Assembly (NCBI RefSeq): GCF_900699765.1
Contig: NZ_CAADHO010000006.1
Span: forward strand, 289,770-353,769
DNA length: 64,000 bases
Reading direction: 5' to 3'
DNA from: Desulfoluna butyratoxydans
GTDB lineage: Bacteria > Desulfobacterota > Desulfobacteria > Desulfobacterales > Desulfolunaceae
Shown here: piece by piece, positions 63,511 to 64,000 of the stretch
Numbering within the stretch: position 1 is the stretch's first letter
How the letters are laid out: each line of letters opens with the position of its first letter
Position numbers and translations under genes: made by a program
Notes under the pieces: model-generated
What the model saw: the letters and a program-made list of their open reading frames with translations, nothing else
Databases searched by the model: none
What the model was told of the DNA's origin: nothing

Positions 63511-64000
63511 ACCCCCTGCGATGTCTCCTTGTTTTAAGTGTTCTCCTTCTGGCGGCCTCCCCGGCCCTGGCCCATCGCATCAACATCTTTGCCCTCGACG
63601 AAGGGGGGGAGATTTACACCGAAAGCACCTTTGCCGGTAAGCGCCCCGTGAAACACGGGGTGATCCGGGTCTACAACGCCGGGGGTACCGTGGTGTTCAC
63701 CGGGGAAACGAACGACAAGGGGGAGCTGACCTTTCCCCGCCCCGAGCCCGGTGCCCTCACCGTGGAGGTGGACGCCGGCATGGGCCACAAGAACAGCTGG
63801 GATCTGGAGCCGTCCGGCGCGGTTGAGGCCCCGGCCGGAGTGACCGGTGAGCCCGCCCCGCAGGTCCATCCCGTGGAGCCGGGTTTTGCGGACCGGGACT
63901 GGGAGCGCCTGGCGCAGGTGGTGGACACTGCCGTGGCCAAGGCCCTGCACCGGCAGCAGGAGGAGACGCGGGTTCGGGACGTCATCGGAGGGCTCGGCTA
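63507..64000 (+). CDS. NikL-like component of the Ni/Co transporter, 3' end missing
   Basis: At least 164 residues from ATG 63507 (AAAGGAGGGG six bases upstream), overlapping the cbiM stop. Signal peptide ([19 protein letters not shown]), then a carboxypeptidase-regulatory-like beta-sandwich ([26 protein letters not shown]) and a start of a helical linker ([19 protein letters not shown]). This is the layout of NikL-type proteins, which end in a membrane anchor, here cut off by the window edge. Confidence 0.85.
   Translation, partial: MNPLRCLLVLSVLLLAASPALAHRINIFALDEGGEIYTESTFAGKRPVKHGVIRVYNAGGTVVFTGETNDKGELTFPRPEPGALTVEVDAGMGHKNSWDLEPSGAVEAPAGVTGEPAPQVHPVEPGFADRDWERLAQVVDTAVAKALHRQQEETRVRDVIGGLG

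Overview
The window comes from a GC-rich bacterial chromosome, most likely an anaerobic sulfate-reducing or related Desulfobacterota member (Desulfobacteria-like). The reasons are two Desulfovibrio-type periplasmic [FeFe] hydrogenases with Tat-exported small subunits, a ferredoxin-dependent 2-oxoacid oxidoreductase beside citrate synthase and aconitase, DUF3786, DUF3795 and C_GCAxxG_C_C-type genes, and sigma-54 promoters. The genus cannot be fixed from sequence alone. No rRNA, tRNA, CRISPR array or intact transposase was seen.

Layout. 1-1450: 3' part missing of a FapA/DUF342 gene on the minus strand. 2305-12769: a hydrogen-metabolism block with two tandem hydAB pairs, then hydG, an aspartate ammonia-lyase, hydE and hydF; a good sigma-54 promoter lies before hydG. 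13252-14176: two small unknown genes. 14502-18644 (minus): a compact five-gene operon encoding a 54-residue charged protein, an AdoMet-decarboxylase-like protein, a GNAT, an ATP-grasp ligase and a PLP amino-acid decarboxylase. It has its own sigma-54 promoter and is divergent from a sigma-54 activator with a degenerate receiver domain (18945-20360). This looks like an undescribed small-molecule or peptide/polyamine-conjugate pathway and is the best candidate for a new system here.

20451-25763: assorted metabolic and unknown genes (membrane protein, hydrolase-DUF3795 fusion, methyltransferase, hotdog thioesterase, DUF3786, DUF364). 25797-31751: an exact 3000-bp-period tandem duplication of a 967-residue secreted protein resembling exo-rhamnogalacturonan-lyase-like (PcRGLX/YetA) enzymes. 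32055-39560: Asp/Glu racemase family protein, a 979-residue autotransporter, a TauE/SafE exporter, a secreted unknown, an alpha/beta hydrolase and an HD phosphohydrolase. 39561-42690: an AT-rich, gene-poor stretch with one lipoprotein, a decayed redox-protein gene and a small membrane protein.

42741-53042: central carbon block with aconitase and citrate synthase (minus), then two flavoproteins (one with a C-terminal two-cluster ferredoxin domain) and the KorA/KorB subunits (plus). Together they could run the oxidative TCA branch or, with reduced ferredoxin, the reversed one. 53155-58416: GYD protein, dapF, a winged-helix protein, a second TauE/SafE exporter, an exported HMA-like protein, TrmO, a YkgJ-type cysteine-cluster protein and a DUF4405 membrane protein. 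58876-61443: hybrid histidine kinase. 62056-64000: start of a nickel/cobalt uptake operon (DUF4198/NikK-like, CbiM, NikL-like; runs off the window).

Intergenic space is rich in dispersed repeats of at least four families, including a 137-bp MITE-like element with 11-bp terminal inverted repeats in three copies.
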